A DNA stretch of 58,964 bases, taken from positions 1-58,964 of the forward strand of contig JAHJKL010000027.1 of the NCBI GenBank assembly GCA_018822365.1, in the 5' to 3' direction. Made by a program: the position numbers and the translations under genes. Shown in pieces: positions 24,485 to 33,144 of this stretch. The notes beneath the pieces are model-generated. The model saw only the letters and a program-made list of their open reading frames with translations, searched no databases and had not been told where the DNA came from. This stretch comes from Candidatus Margulisiibacteriota bacterium. GTDB lineage: Bacteria; Margulisbacteria; WOR-1; O2-12-FULL-45-9; XYB2-FULL-48-7. The first letter of the stretch is position 1, and the number at the start of each line of letters is the position of its first letter.

Positions 24485-26629
24485 ATGGCCCTAAAACCGG
24501 AAATTAACAAGCAGTTATTGAACTTTGTTTTATTCTTTTTCTTCGCGTTAGCTATATTGGGGACCGCCTTTATTGTTTATTACAAATTTGATCCACTTAC
24601 AATTCCCAGCTATTATTTGATTTTATCGCAAATATTGCTGGGTTTATTTATCTTGATCAATAACCCGGCAAATCAGATTAATTTATATTTCTTCCATTTT
24701 CTCTTATTTATGGCGACCTGGAATTTCCTGGCTTCGATAATTATTCATTCTCCGTTGGATACGCCAATGTTCTGGGGAGATTGGTATGTCTACGTTGCCG
24801 CTGTTTTAATGACCTTATTTTTAATGTTTTTTACCATGGTTTTTCCTCAACGGAAGCCTTACTTTACTCAATTGAGTAAAGTTCTTTTCTTGGTCTTGCC
24901 TCTGTTCATAATTGTTTCAATCCTGATCAGCCATGAATATATAATTAGTGGGATTATCTTGGAGCGGGGGATTAGGACCCCGCTCCCGGGAAGCGGTTAT
25001 AATACCTTTGTTTTTTACATTATATTTTATATTGGTTTGGTCGTTTTTAATCTTGTTCAAAGTTATTTGCGGGCCGGCAATTTAGAAAAACTCCGTCTCT
25101 TTTATTTATTAATTGGGGCATTGATCTCGATCAGTGGTTTTATGATCACAAATCTTTTCCTGCCGATCATGGGAGTTGCCGATCTTGAATGGATGGGGGC
25201 CTGGTTTACCTTGATTTTCGCGGCCTTTACCGCTTACGCGATCACCAAGCACCACCTCCTTGATATCTCGATCGTCATCAGCCGGTTCTTTGCCGAGCTT
25301 ATTACGATCGCGATCCATGCTTCATTTTATCTCCTTTTTGTCTGGGGTTTTCTCGCGTATGTAGGGACGACCATCAGCTGGGTCTTTTTGACCCTGACGA
25401 TCATTTTTGGCATATTTGTCGGGCAGACACATCATAACCTCCGGGTCTTTATCCAAACGACCTCCGACAAGTTATTCCTGCGGGGTAAATACAATTATTA
25501 CCGGGAGCTATCTGACGCGACGACCAGGGTAGGGGAGAAAATGTCGCTGACCGAGATCCTCAAGGTCTTGTACAGCACCTTTTACAATGTCGTCGAGATC
25601 TCTGACCCAAAAATATATCTCCCGGAGTATTTTTCGGAGCTTGAAAAAAGATCAACCTGTTACCAGATCTACGACAGAGAAAACTTTGCTCCTCAGCCAA
25701 ACAGCTGCGAAGTTCTGGCCGACTCGCCGTTAGTTGCCGAAATGCTGAAAAAGAGAGGTCCGCTCTTTGACGTCAAAGAGATCGACTCCGCCCTGGTCGT
25801 TCCCTGCATCCTGGAGAGTCGACTGATCGGCTTCTTTGCCCTGGGTCGCAAGCTCTCCGAAGACGCCTACACCGACGAAGATCTCCGCCTTCTGCAGGTA
25901 TTGGCAAACCAGGCGGCGATGGCCCTGGACCACACCCGCTCATACGAGAAGATCAGGAACGAATTGGAGGCGGTGGAGCGCCAACTGGAGCGCTCCCAGC
26001 GGCTTGCGTCGCTCGGGACCCTGACCGCCGGCGTAACCCACGAGATCCGCAACCCCCTGACCGTGATCAGGGGAGAGACCGAACGGCTGGTCAAAGAGCC
26101 GCGCGACATAGAGTATTTAAAAAACTTCCGGGAACTGTTGCTGCGGCATATTGACCGGATCTCCGGCATTGTCAACCGGATGCTTGACCTGGCCAAGGAA
26201 AAAGCCAAGGAAAGAAAGCCGGTCGACCTGAACGAAATGATCGAGGCCTCCCTGACCCTGATCTCTTTTGGGAAAGTGAAGCTGGAGAAAGAAATGGGGG
26301 AGATCCCCAGGATCTCCGGCGATCCGGAGGCGCTGCAGGAGGTCTTTATCAACCTTTTTCAGAACGCGATCGAGGCGATGCCCCAGGGAGGGAAGATCAT
26401 GGTGAAGACTTTCCAGGAGAATAACCGGGTCGTGGTCGAAGTGAGCGATACCGGGAAAGGCATTCCAGCGGATCTAAGGGAGAAGATCTTTGACCCGTTC
26501 TTTTCAACGCGGCATGAAGGGGTTGGGCTGGGGCTGTCGATTGTCTACCGGATAATCCGCGAACACGACGGCGACATCTCCGTCGACAGCGAAGTGGGGA
26601 AGGGGAGCACGTTTAGGCTTACCTTTTAG
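24485..26629 (+). CDS. Membrane sensor histidine kinase with GAF domain
   Basis: A 714-residue sensor kinase. The N-terminal ~320 residues form many hydrophobic helices, like the histidine-kinase 7TM/MASE-type sensor regions. A GAF-like domain (about 345-480) precedes a short coiled coil. The HisKA box is GTLTAGVTHEIRNPL with phospho-acceptor His519. The ATPase domain has the N box (NLFQNAIEAM), DTGKGI and GVGLGLSIV. It probably phosphorylates the receiver protein encoded convergently at 26626-27096; the two stop codons overlap. The signal is unknown. Confidence 0.93.
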   Translation: MALKPEINKQLLNFVLFFFFALAILGTAFIVYYKFDPLTIPSYYLILSQILLGLFILINNPANQINLYFFHFLLFMATWNFLASIIIHSPLDTPMFWGDWYVYVAAVLMTLFLMFFTMVFPQRKPYFTQLSKVLFLVLPLFIIVSILISHEYIISGIILERGIRTPLPGSGYNTFVFYIIFYIGLVVFNLVQSYLRAGNLEKLRLFYLLIGALISISGFMITNLFLPIMGVADLEWMGAWFTLIFAAFTAYAITKHHLLDISIVISRFFAELITIAIHASFYLLFVWGFLAYVGTTISWVFLTLTIIFGIFVGQTHHNLRVFIQTTSDKLFLRGKYNYYRELSDATTRVGEKMSLTEILKVLYSTFYNVVEISDPKIYLPEYFSELEKRSTCYQIYDRENFAPQPNSCEVLADSPLVAEMLKKRGPLFDVKEIDSALVVPCILESRLIGFFALGRKLSEDAYTDEDLRLLQVLANQAAMALDHTRSYEKIRNELEAVERQLERSQRLASLGTLTAGVTHEIRNPLTVIRGETERLVKEPRDIEYLKNFRELLLRHIDRISGIVNRMLDLAKEKAKERKPVDLNEMIEASLTLISFGKVKLEKEMGEIPRISGDPEALQEVFINLFQNAIEAMPQGGKIMVKTFQENNRVVVEVSDTGKGIPADLREKIFDPFFSTRHEGVGLGLSIVYRIIREHDGDISVDSEVGKGSTFRLTF

Positions 26630-27096
26630 CTCTTCTTCTTGAATTCTTCTCTTTTCTCAATATGTTTTTCAAAGGTATTCAGCACCATGCTGGTGTCTTT
26701 CCCCTCAAAAAACTTGTCGACAGTGGCGAGGAGCTCATCGCTTTTGAACGGTTTTTTTATGTAGTTAATGACAAAGCCGGAGGTGGCGCGGTCCCACTTT
26801 TCCTCGTCTTCCCAGGCGGTCAGCATGGAGATGCCGATATCTTCGCCAAAGTCCTTGCGGATCTTTTCCAATAACTGGAGGCCGTCAACTTCGGGCATCT
26901 TGATGTCGAGAAAAACGAGCCGGATCTTGTTGCCTCCAAGGCCGAGAAAGCTCCGGTTTTTGGACAATTTATCCAGCGCTTCTTTGGCCGAGTAGGCGGT
27001 CAGGACCTCGTACTTGCCGGTATCCCTGATCGTGTCGGAAATAACGTTCGCGACATCGACTTCATCATCCACAACCATAATTATTGGCTTTGCCAT
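26626..27096 (-). CDS. Receiver-domain response regulator, no output domain
   Basis: A 156-residue CheY-like protein: acidic pocket VVDDE (Asp10/Asp11), phospho-acceptor Asp64 in LVFLDIKMPEVDG, and the conserved Lys in YIKKPF (about 112). After the receiver there is only a charged helical tail (FEKHIEKREEFKKKS), so signalling must pass by protein contact. It faces the histidine kinase tail to tail with overlapping stop codons. ATG 27096 is preceded by GGAG at about 12 bp. Confidence 0.93.
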   Translation of the reverse strand: MAKPIIMVVDDEVDVANVISDTIRDTGKYEVLTAYSAKEALDKLSKNRSFLGLGGNKIRLVFLDIKMPEVDGLQLLEKIRKDFGEDIGISMLTAWEDEEKWDRATSGFVINYIKKPFKSDELLATVDKFFEGKDTSMVLNTFEKHIEKREEFKKKS

Positions 27097-27120
27097 ATTA
27101 AATCACGCTCCGTGGGATAA

Positions 27121-27149
27121 ATTTTCTCATGAAACGCCCAGATAGTCAA
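27121..27149 (-). promoter_or_regulatory. Possible promoter of the response regulator gene
   Basis: On the - strand TTGACT (27149-27144), a 17-bp spacer and a weak -10 GAAAAT (27126-27121), about 25 nt before ATG 27096. The -35 is good, the -10 only 4 of 6. Confidence 0.4.
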
Positions 27150-27162
27150 TCGATCCCCTATT

Positions 27163-27171
27163 TGATACAAT
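27163..27171 (+). promoter_or_regulatory. Extended -10 of the DUF4015 gene, probably leaderless
   Basis: TG-A-TACAAT (27163-27171) ends 6 nt before ATG 27178. Same geometry as at proA and smpB. Confidence 0.5.
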
Positions 27172-27177
27172 ACTCGA

Positions 27178-28302
27178 ATGAGGAATAGTTTGCGTCTGGC
27201 CGGTTTGGCCGGTTTGGTTGTTTTTGCGGTTTTAATTCTGTTGATCCCTCTGATCTATCCAAAGCTGGCAGAGAGCAGTGACCACCCCGATCTGCCGCTT
27301 AAGGTTAAAAAAAAGGCCGATAAAGGGATCTATATTACCTGGTATGTCGCTCAAACCCCGAAAATGCTGGACCGCTTACTTGCCCGGGCCAAAGAGTGCG
27401 GTCTTAACACGATCGTAGTAGATGCCAAGTTTGCCCTTTCTCCGCCGCTTTTGGAGTTGCTTAAAAAGAGAGAATTGACCGAGAAAACTGTCGCGACCGC
27501 CGATCCCTGGCTGTCGGAATTTACGGCAAAACTCCACGAGCAGGGGTTTATTGTCTCTACCCGGCTGGTGGTGTTTAAGGACGACCACCTGGCGCTGGCC
27601 AGGCCCGACCTGGCGGTCAAGGTCCCGGGCGGGGGGTATTACCGGGATTTAAAAGAGGGGAAATGGGCCGATCCTTATTCGAACGAGGTCCGGCTCTACA
27701 ATGAATTGGTGGCCGAGCGGGCGGCCGCTTCGGGGGTTGACGAGATCCAGTTTGACTACATACGCTTCCCAGCCGAGGGGAGGGCCAAGCACGCCTATTA
27801 TCCGCACGAAAAAAACGGTATCAGCCGGGTTGATATTGTTTGCGAGTTTTTGGCCGGGGTCAAGAAGCGGCTGGAGAGGTACAATGTCTCGCTGGCGGTT
27901 GATATTTTTGGTATTGCTGCCTGGCAGCAGCCAGTCGATGTGCAGAGCCTGGGGCAGGACCTAAAGCGGATGTCTGCCTATCTTGACGTCCTCTCGCCCA
28001 TGCTCTACCCGTCTCATTTTCACGCGGGCTACGATGGTTATGATAATCCGGGGAGTTATCCCTATCATTTCATGAGCCAGGGAGTAAAAAAATCACTCGA
28101 TATTTTGTCCGGAGAAGCGACGACCCTGGTCCCGTGGATCCAGGGATTCAACCTTCGCTCCCCTAACTTTGGGGCAAACTATATCTTAGAGCAGGTTAGG
28201 GCCGCCAAAGAGCTGGGGGTAGACCATTTTCTGGTCTGGAACGCCTCCAATAATTACGAAACGACCTTTGCCGCCCTGCGGCGACGCCCATCAAGCCCTT
28301 AA
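27178..28302 (+). CDS. DUF4015 putative glycoside hydrolase
   Basis: A 374-residue protein with an N-terminal membrane anchor (LAGLAGLVVFAVLILLIPLIY, about 6-26) and an extracytoplasmic TIM-barrel-like domain. KGIYITWYVAQTPKMLDRLL (about 50-69), NTIVVDAKF and the VDEIQFDYIRFPAEG motif (about 192-206) are typical of DUF4015, a group classed as putative glycosyl hydrolases; FDYIRFP carries the candidate catalytic Asp. LDVLSPMLYPSHF follows (about 271-283). Probable role in cell-surface polysaccharide processing, by family inference. Its stop overlaps the stop of the gene on the other strand. Confidence 0.85.
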   Translation: MRNSLRLAGLAGLVVFAVLILLIPLIYPKLAESSDHPDLPLKVKKKADKGIYITWYVAQTPKMLDRLLARAKECGLNTIVVDAKFALSPPLLELLKKRELTEKTVATADPWLSEFTAKLHEQGFIVSTRLVVFKDDHLALARPDLAVKVPGGGYYRDLKEGKWADPYSNEVRLYNELVAERAAASGVDEIQFDYIRFPAEGRAKHAYYPHEKNGISRVDIVCEFLAGVKKRLERYNVSLAVDIFGIAAWQQPVDVQSLGQDLKRMSAYLDVLSPMLYPSHFHAGYDGYDNPGSYPYHFMSQGVKKSLDILSGEATTLVPWIQGFNLRSPNFGANYILEQVRAAKELGVDHFLVWNASNNYETTFAALRRRPSSP

Positions 28303-28995
28303 TTACCCTGGGTAAGCGAACGGAGCGGGACGGTGAACGTAATGACCGGGTGGCCGCGCAGATCGGTCGGAAAAGTTATATTACCAAGCAATTGCCTGAT
28401 CCTGCTTTCTGGTATGGCATCTGATCCTGGCGCGTGCCAGGCTCCGGTTGCCGATTTCAGGGTGAGCCGCCCATTGGCATCCACCTGAATTTTCAGGCTC
28501 AAGCCACCATGACCCTCAAGACGCCTTAATGCCTCTTTTACCAGGTTGACCGCTCGGGTAGTTTTGCGGTCATCACCGTAGCTGATCTCTTCGACGGGAG
28601 CCGAGGACGGGTCGGGAGTGATTGTGACCGGCCCATCGTCACCGATTTGTCCCAACATTCCGGTTCCGGTCGTTGTTTGGCGGCGGGCGATATTAGCATC
28701 AACAGGGTTGTTGATGTCAATGTCTACGCTATCGGCATTGGCGCCGGCGTCGTGCTGGGTGATCCTATAAAAATGAGGGGCTGAACTGCTGGCAAAACGG
28801 ATCCGGAGGAATTCGCCTTCGCGGCCGGCGATAGTGTAAATAGGCTCTTCACTGCCGCGGCCATTGACATACTTGGCCTTGCGGTTGGTCGCCGTGGCGA
28901 GCGGGAGAGCGGGCCTTGACGGTGTTGACGGCGCTACCGGAGCGCTCGATCCGGTCGGAGCCGGTTGGGCCGGTCTATTTAATGGCTTTTTTTTT
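28299..28995 (-). CDS. TonB-C-like domain, -1 frame extension of the barrel gene
   Basis: This frame is open from the 9-A run (28987-28995) to the stop at 28299. It encodes a Pro-rich linker (NRPAQPAPTGSSAPVAPSTP), a beta-rich segment (EPIYTIAGREGEFLRIRF), and a C-terminal domain with VKEALRRLEGHGGLSLKIQV, DANGRLTLKSATG and FPTDLRGHPVITFTVPL, the pattern of TonB C-terminal-type domains. Internal ATG 28658 could start only the last 119 residues and has no ribosome site. The frame joins the upstream barrel gene by a -1 shift, giving a product of about 928 residues. A missed base in the run would have the same effect. Confidence 0.75.
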
Positions 28996-31084
28996 CAGAT
29001 TCGGTGCCAACCGAAACGGTGGCGCTTCCCGCTGCCGGGACACTGGCTCCGCGGACATTGAGCGGCCGCTGGAACGAAGGCAGGGCACTGTTAGGGGTCA
29101 GATACCTGGTCGGTGTTCCCATTGGGAGAAGCGGGGATGAATATGGTCCAACCCGGCTTTGGCCTTTGTAGACTTCTCTTCCAAAGAACAAGGCGGTTGC
29201 CCCTCTGACCAGATCGTAGGTGAGCATTCCGGTCACTCCTCCACCATTGTCGGCGATCTGCAGATGAGCTCCGAGCGGCGCCAGGAACGGCAGGCTTTCG
29301 CCAAATTCAGTGAAGTATGAGGCTTGCAGGAAATTCCTGCTTTCGTCAACATAGTGATTTGGCGCGATATGACCTGCCCAGATTTCCGGGCGGCCCCAGG
29401 GGAACAAGGCGCCGATACTAACGTCGGTCAAAGCGACCGCGTTCCATGCGTAGTCGCCGTCGCCGAGTGTTTCGCGGCCAATGTTAAGCTGGGCGTAAGG
29501 GTGCCACCGGTGGTTAGGGAATGCTCCCGTTAAACCAACAGCTTGGGCGCCGACCCTTTCTTTATAATCTTCTCCAGCCAGGGTGTCGGGGGTTGATTGC
29601 TCTCCCCAAACGACCTGAGCGTAACTGAGGGTCAGGCTAAGGTCGCCAACCGGATTGAAAGCGAACTGTCCTCCGGCTCTAACTGTCCGACGGGTCCCGT
29701 CGTAGCTGCCGCCGTAAACTTCAATATGGTTCAGCGAGAAAGCGGTCCGGTCATGCTCGACAAAAGCCCCATAGCTGGCGCGGTCTCCAATAAAGCCGCT
29801 GGAGGCGAGGCCAAAAGTGGCGTTGGTCGCGTCACCGGTCGGGAACTGGCGGGTTGACTCTTCGGCGTGGGTCTTGCGCCCGCTGGCCAGAACGTAGGCT
29901 CCCGGCTGTAGGCCGCGGAAAAACGCGTAGCGGACGCCGACACCGGCGCCGGCGTCGGTAAAGCGGTTGCCGTCAAAATCGGTAGCGAAGGTCGCCTGAA
30001 GAGGGGCGACAACTTCCAGACGGGGGCTTTCGATGATCCCATTAGGCCCGACCACACGGATCAAAACCGCGGGGGCGAGTCCAAAGTTGGAGTAAGAGCC
30101 AAGGGTGACCGGGGCATCGTCTCCGGGGACTGTGCCGAGGCTCAATCTAAGCCGTGGATTGACCATTCCCGGGGTATCTTCGGTCCCGATATAGCGCCGC
30201 CAGGATGGGAGCTGGTTGCCGGTGTTGCCGGTGGTTCGCGGCCGGACCGGTGTTTGCGCTGGTCTATCAGGGAGGCTGGGGGTTACGGTTAATGGATTAG
30301 GGGCGGTAGCGGAAAGCTGGTCCGCGTGCGCCGTTGAAGCGATCTTGACGGTCAAATTGCCCGGTGTGGTGTTTGCCGGCACGGCAATGCTAAAAGTAAC
30401 CGTTCTTTTGTCTTCAGAAACACTGATATTGGAAACAGGGATGCTGACCGGAGTGCTTCCGTTAGCAAAGGTAATGGTCGGCTCATCAGGAAAATTGAAA
30501 TTCGCGCCGGTTAGCGTTATTTCTTTGGTCTCGCCTTGCCGAACAGTGGCCGGGGCCATGGCAGAGATCGACGGGAGCTGATATCGTTCCCAGCCGCAAG
30601 CCTTGAGAACCACGTCATCGAAGGTCGAGCTGTATTGTTCAAGACGGGAATTGGATTCGAGCTGGGCTATCATTTGACGGACGCGCGGGGTCGCGGTCGC
30701 TCTTAACCAGGCGGCAAAATTACGCAATTCTCTGGGGGCAGAGGTGCCCAGACCTTCGATCGCTTTGATCGAAGCGGCGATAATATTGTCGAATTTCGCG
30801 CGCTCACGATTTCCGCAAGCGGACGCGACCTCACTATCAAAGGTGGCATTGTATTGAGTAAAGGCTGTTTGGTCATGTTCAAGCCGGGCCATCATTTGGC
30901 GCACTCTGGGGGTTGCGATGGTTTGCAGCCAGCTTCTGAATGAAGCTAGCTCCGAGGGAACAGGGTCCGCGCCGATCGAGCGAATGGCCTCGGCGACGAT
31001 ATCGTTAAAGTTGGCCCGCTGCGGTGATCTGACCTGAATATAAATGGGATTACTTTCTGATACGGTTCCGGTTGGTGGCGTCAT
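28979..31084 (-). CDS. Outer-membrane barrel-like protein with IPT domain and duplicated helical repeats
   Basis: The zero frame encodes 701 residues. Residues about 20-92 and 93-165 are two copies of a helical repeat, each with ATPRVRQM and ending ACG. An IPT/TIG domain follows (about 170-265, ATVRQGETKEITLTGANF). Residues about 300-660 show alternating strands such as GVRYAFFRGLQPGAYVLASG and LSLTLSYAQVVWGE, consistent with a beta barrel. No signal peptide is visible, odd for such a protein. The zero frame stops 7 bp after a 9-A run; a -1 shift continues into a TonB-C-like domain. It follows the lipoprotein gene at 31119-32216 by 34 bp. Confidence 0.75.
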   Translation of the reverse strand: MTPPTGTVSESNPIYIQVRSPQRANFNDIVAEAIRSIGADPVPSELASFRSWLQTIATPRVRQMMARLEHDQTAFTQYNATFDSEVASACGNRERAKFDNIIAASIKAIEGLGTSAPRELRNFAAWLRATATPRVRQMIAQLESNSRLEQYSSTFDDVVLKACGWERYQLPSISAMAPATVRQGETKEITLTGANFNFPDEPTITFANGSTPVSIPVSNISVSEDKRTVTFSIAVPANTTPGNLTVKIASTAHADQLSATAPNPLTVTPSLPDRPAQTPVRPRTTGNTGNQLPSWRRYIGTEDTPGMVNPRLRLSLGTVPGDDAPVTLGSYSNFGLAPAVLIRVVGPNGIIESPRLEVVAPLQATFATDFDGNRFTDAGAGVGVRYAFFRGLQPGAYVLASGRKTHAEESTRQFPTGDATNATFGLASSGFIGDRASYGAFVEHDRTAFSLNHIEVYGGSYDGTRRTVRAGGQFAFNPVGDLSLTLSYAQVVWGEQSTPDTLAGEDYKERVGAQAVGLTGAFPNHRWHPYAQLNIGRETLGDGDYAWNAVALTDVSIGALFPWGRPEIWAGHIAPNHYVDESRNFLQASYFTEFGESLPFLAPLGAHLQIADNGGGVTGMLTYDLVRGATALFFGREVYKGQSRVGPYSSPLLPMGTPTRYLTPNSALPSFQRPLNVRGASVPAAGSATVSVGTESEKKSH
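28987..28996 (-). other. A9 slippery run, candidate -1 frameshift site
   Basis: In the mRNA the codons read GAA AAA AAA AGC CAT TAA. The heptamer A-AAA-AAA followed by G is a strong -1 slip site, and the zero-frame stop lies three codons later. The -1 frame continues for 226 further codons. Confidence 0.65.
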
Positions 31085-31118
31085 ATTACTTTTACCTCTC
31101 TTTTATTATTCATTATTA

Positions 31119-32216
31119 TTAGAAATTGCATTTTGAGTCGCTCGGGTTTCGGTCGCAAAAGCTTGGCGTCTTGGTTGGCGGCGTGGTGGCGACCGGCGGC
31201 ACAGTAACGACCGGGGGGGTTACTGTCGCGGCGACCACTGGCCTGGAAGGACGATTGATCCTAAGATAATTATCCTCGTTCGCTACTTGAATTTGATTGT
31301 TTGCGCGTTTAACGTAAAGCTTGAGCGTTCGATTGAGAGGCTCCTGGACCCCGGGTGTAGCCGTAAATTCAATGGTAAAAACTGTTCCATCAGCCGCCAT
31401 GTTGCGGCCGGTTCCCGGGACCGTATAGTTGGCATCATGATTTTCAATTGTTTTAATGACCCCGGATAAACCGCGATTACCGAGGTTGAGGACGTAATCG
31501 CTGATGTTTGTCGGGAGGTCTTTGCCATTGAGGACCAGGGTAACGGTTATGGTTTGCCCCGGCGTGATATTGTTGGTTGAACAAGGGAAATTAGCGTCGC
31601 AGACGCGCAAGCCGAGCACGGAAGATGCCGTCGAGGCCGGCGCGGCGGTAGAGGCTGTTGCCGGGGTCCCTGGATTGATGGCGTTTTTGATCATCTCGTC
31701 TGTGATCCCCATGTCAAGATTGGGGATCAGTCCGGTAGGGGAGGCGTTGCCGCCGGTTTCGCAGTAGCGGGTCAACAGGTTAAGCGAGTCGGGAGAAAGT
31801 TTGGCCAAAAGAGTCCCGTTCGAGGCGATCTTGCCAGCAATGTCGTTGATGGCCGCGGTCTGTTTGGCTGAGGGAGCAAGAGCAAGAAAATCCGCTCGAT
31901 GGTCGCTTTCCAGAATAATATGCTCGGCAACCACATTGGCCAGGGTCCTTTTTTGGCCGTTAACTGTCAATTCGGTGGCCAGGAGCGGGTTGTTTGGCGC
32001 CGTGGGGATCAGGGTCCCGTCTGCCGAACGAGCGCCGCAGATCGACTGGTTGAGCATCACATTGCTTTCGACAATGAAATGGTAATTGCCGCTCGGGAGC
32101 TGGCCGGAGACGTGGTTTTTGGGGGCCGCTTTGCATCCGCCCAGCAGGGTCGTGGCCGTCAAAGCGAGCGGGGCGATCCTTCTGGTAATTCTAGTTATTA
32201 ATGATGCGTGGCTCAT
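31119..32216 (-). CDS. Lipoprotein with CDxNPxDSKCNF tail
   Basis: A 365-residue lipoprotein: signal LALTATTLLGGC with the lipidated Cys at 28. The middle part (about 60-160) includes a YCETGG segment. A beta-rich part (about 200-310) follows, then a Pro/Thr/Val linker and the tail FCDRNPSDSKCNF. The same tail ends the product of 32334-32984. Two sigma-28-like sites lie upstream. The downstream barrel gene is 34 bp away, suggesting one operon. Function unknown. Confidence 0.78.
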   Translation of the reverse strand: MSHASLITRITRRIAPLALTATTLLGGCKAAPKNHVSGQLPSGNYHFIVESNVMLNQSICGARSADGTLIPTAPNNPLLATELTVNGQKRTLANVVAEHIILESDHRADFLALAPSAKQTAAINDIAGKIASNGTLLAKLSPDSLNLLTRYCETGGNASPTGLIPNLDMGITDEMIKNAINPGTPATASTAAPASTASSVLGLRVCDANFPCSTNNITPGQTITVTLVLNGKDLPTNISDYVLNLGNRGLSGVIKTIENHDANYTVPGTGRNMAADGTVFTIEFTATPGVQEPLNRTLKLYVKRANNQIQVANEDNYLRINRPSRPVVAATVTPPVVTVPPVATTPPTKTPSFCDRNPSDSKCNF

Positions 32217-32236
32217 ATTCTCTTCTCCCCTATATA

Positions 32237-32263
32237 TATCGTCAAAATTGCGTTGAAATTTCA
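32237..32263 (-). promoter_or_regulatory. Sigma-28-like promoter, proximal
   Basis: TGAAATT (32263-32257), 15 nt, CGATA (32241-32237), 21 bp before ATG 32216. One of six identical-spacing copies. Confidence 0.65.
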
Positions 32264-32300
32264 GGCGTTTTCATCAAACCCGTTTTTCCCGCTAAAGTAT

Positions 32301-32327
32301 TATCGTTAGGATCAGCTGAAAATTTCA
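32301..32327 (-). promoter_or_regulatory. Sigma-28-like promoter, distal
   Basis: TGAAATT (32327-32321), 15 nt, CGATA (32305-32301), 64 bp upstream of the proximal copy and 7 bp past the previous stop codon. Tandem promoters for the lipoprotein-barrel operon. Confidence 0.6.
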
Positions 32328-32333
32328 TCTGTT

Positions 32334-32984
32334 TTAGAAGTTGCACTTTGAGTCGCCAGGATTCAGGTCGCAAAAAGTGCGCGGGCGTGCTGGTGCTGGT
32401 GGTTTTTGGCCGGTTGATGTTGGAACAGGATTTGCAGGGAGAGCCAGATAGATATCGATTATCGAAAAGATCTTGTCAAGATTGCTTGATCGATCGTAAG
32501 CCATCAGGGCAACAGTGTATTTGCCAGGACGGGCGGCAAGCGTCACGTTGGAAATAGTTACTGTATTCCCGGAAATCGCGACGTTTTGGTCAAGCAGGGG
32601 GATGGGGGAAGTGTTATCGGCGGCAATAAGCCTGGCTGAGAACTTTAGATCATTGGGGATAGTTGTTCCGGCCGGGAAAGTAAAGACCAGGTTGGTTGAG
32701 CGGCCGATGGTAATGGGAGTTGGCAGGGTTGGGACAAGACCTTTTATTCCGTCCAAATGGGTCGCGACAATGGTCGCTCTCACGGTTGGAGCGGCGGTCG
32801 CGGTTGGACAAGCGGGGGTTGGAGCCGCCGGCAAGTTAACGCATCGGGCGTCAATAGGGGCCGATGATTTTTCGCAGCCAACACCGGAGCGCAACGCCAG
32901 AAGCATGGCGGCCGGAGCGGCAAACCGACGGACAAAATTAACAACCCGGGCGTGATTAGCAATTGAACTGGTTCTAATAGACAT
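32334..32984 (-). CDS. Lipoprotein-like protein with CDxNPxDSKCNF tail
   Basis: The start is ATG 32984, 7 bp after GGAGG; the TTG at 32999 overlaps that site. The 216-residue product has a basic N-terminus, a hydrophobic stretch and a weak lipobox (RSGVGC, Cys37). Its core (about 90-190) resembles a carbohydrate-binding or Ig fold with FTFPAGTTIPNDLKFSARL and GKYTVALMAYDRSS. The tail is FCDLNPGDSKCNF, matching the neighbour at 31119-32216. It is monocistronic between its own sigma-28-like promoter and the distal promoter downstream. Function unknown. Confidence 0.72.
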   Translation of the reverse strand: MSIRTSSIANHARVVNFVRRFAAPAAMLLALRSGVGCEKSSAPIDARCVNLPAAPTPACPTATAAPTVRATIVATHLDGIKGLVPTLPTPITIGRSTNLVFTFPAGTTIPNDLKFSARLIAADNTSPIPLLDQNVAISGNTVTISNVTLAARPGKYTVALMAYDRSSNLDKIFSIIDIYLALPANPVPTSTGQKPPAPARPRTFCDLNPGDSKCNF

Positions 32985-33024
32985 TGTTTTTCCTCCCAAA
33001 GATATTAATAAACTACCAAGTATC

Positions 33025-33051
33025 TATCGGGGGATAATGGGAAAAATTTCA
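33025..33051 (-). promoter_or_regulatory. Sigma-28-like promoter
   Basis: TGAAATT (33051-33045), 15 nt, CGATA (33029-33025), 40 bp before ATG 32984. The region behind it (33055-33140) is G-rich on the + strand with no gene. Confidence 0.65.
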
Positions 33052-33144
33052 GGCTATTTGGGGAAAGGGTGGAAGTAAAGGCGGGACAAAGGGCTCGGGC
33101 AAGGGAGGGAAAGAGGGCGGATAAGAGAGCGAGATAAAGACAAC

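Noticed and set aside
28299-28658. Separate 119-residue gene starting at ATG 28658
   Set aside because: The same frame is open back to the 9-A run with coherent protein sequence, and no ribosome site precedes this ATG, so it is better read as the end of a shifted product.
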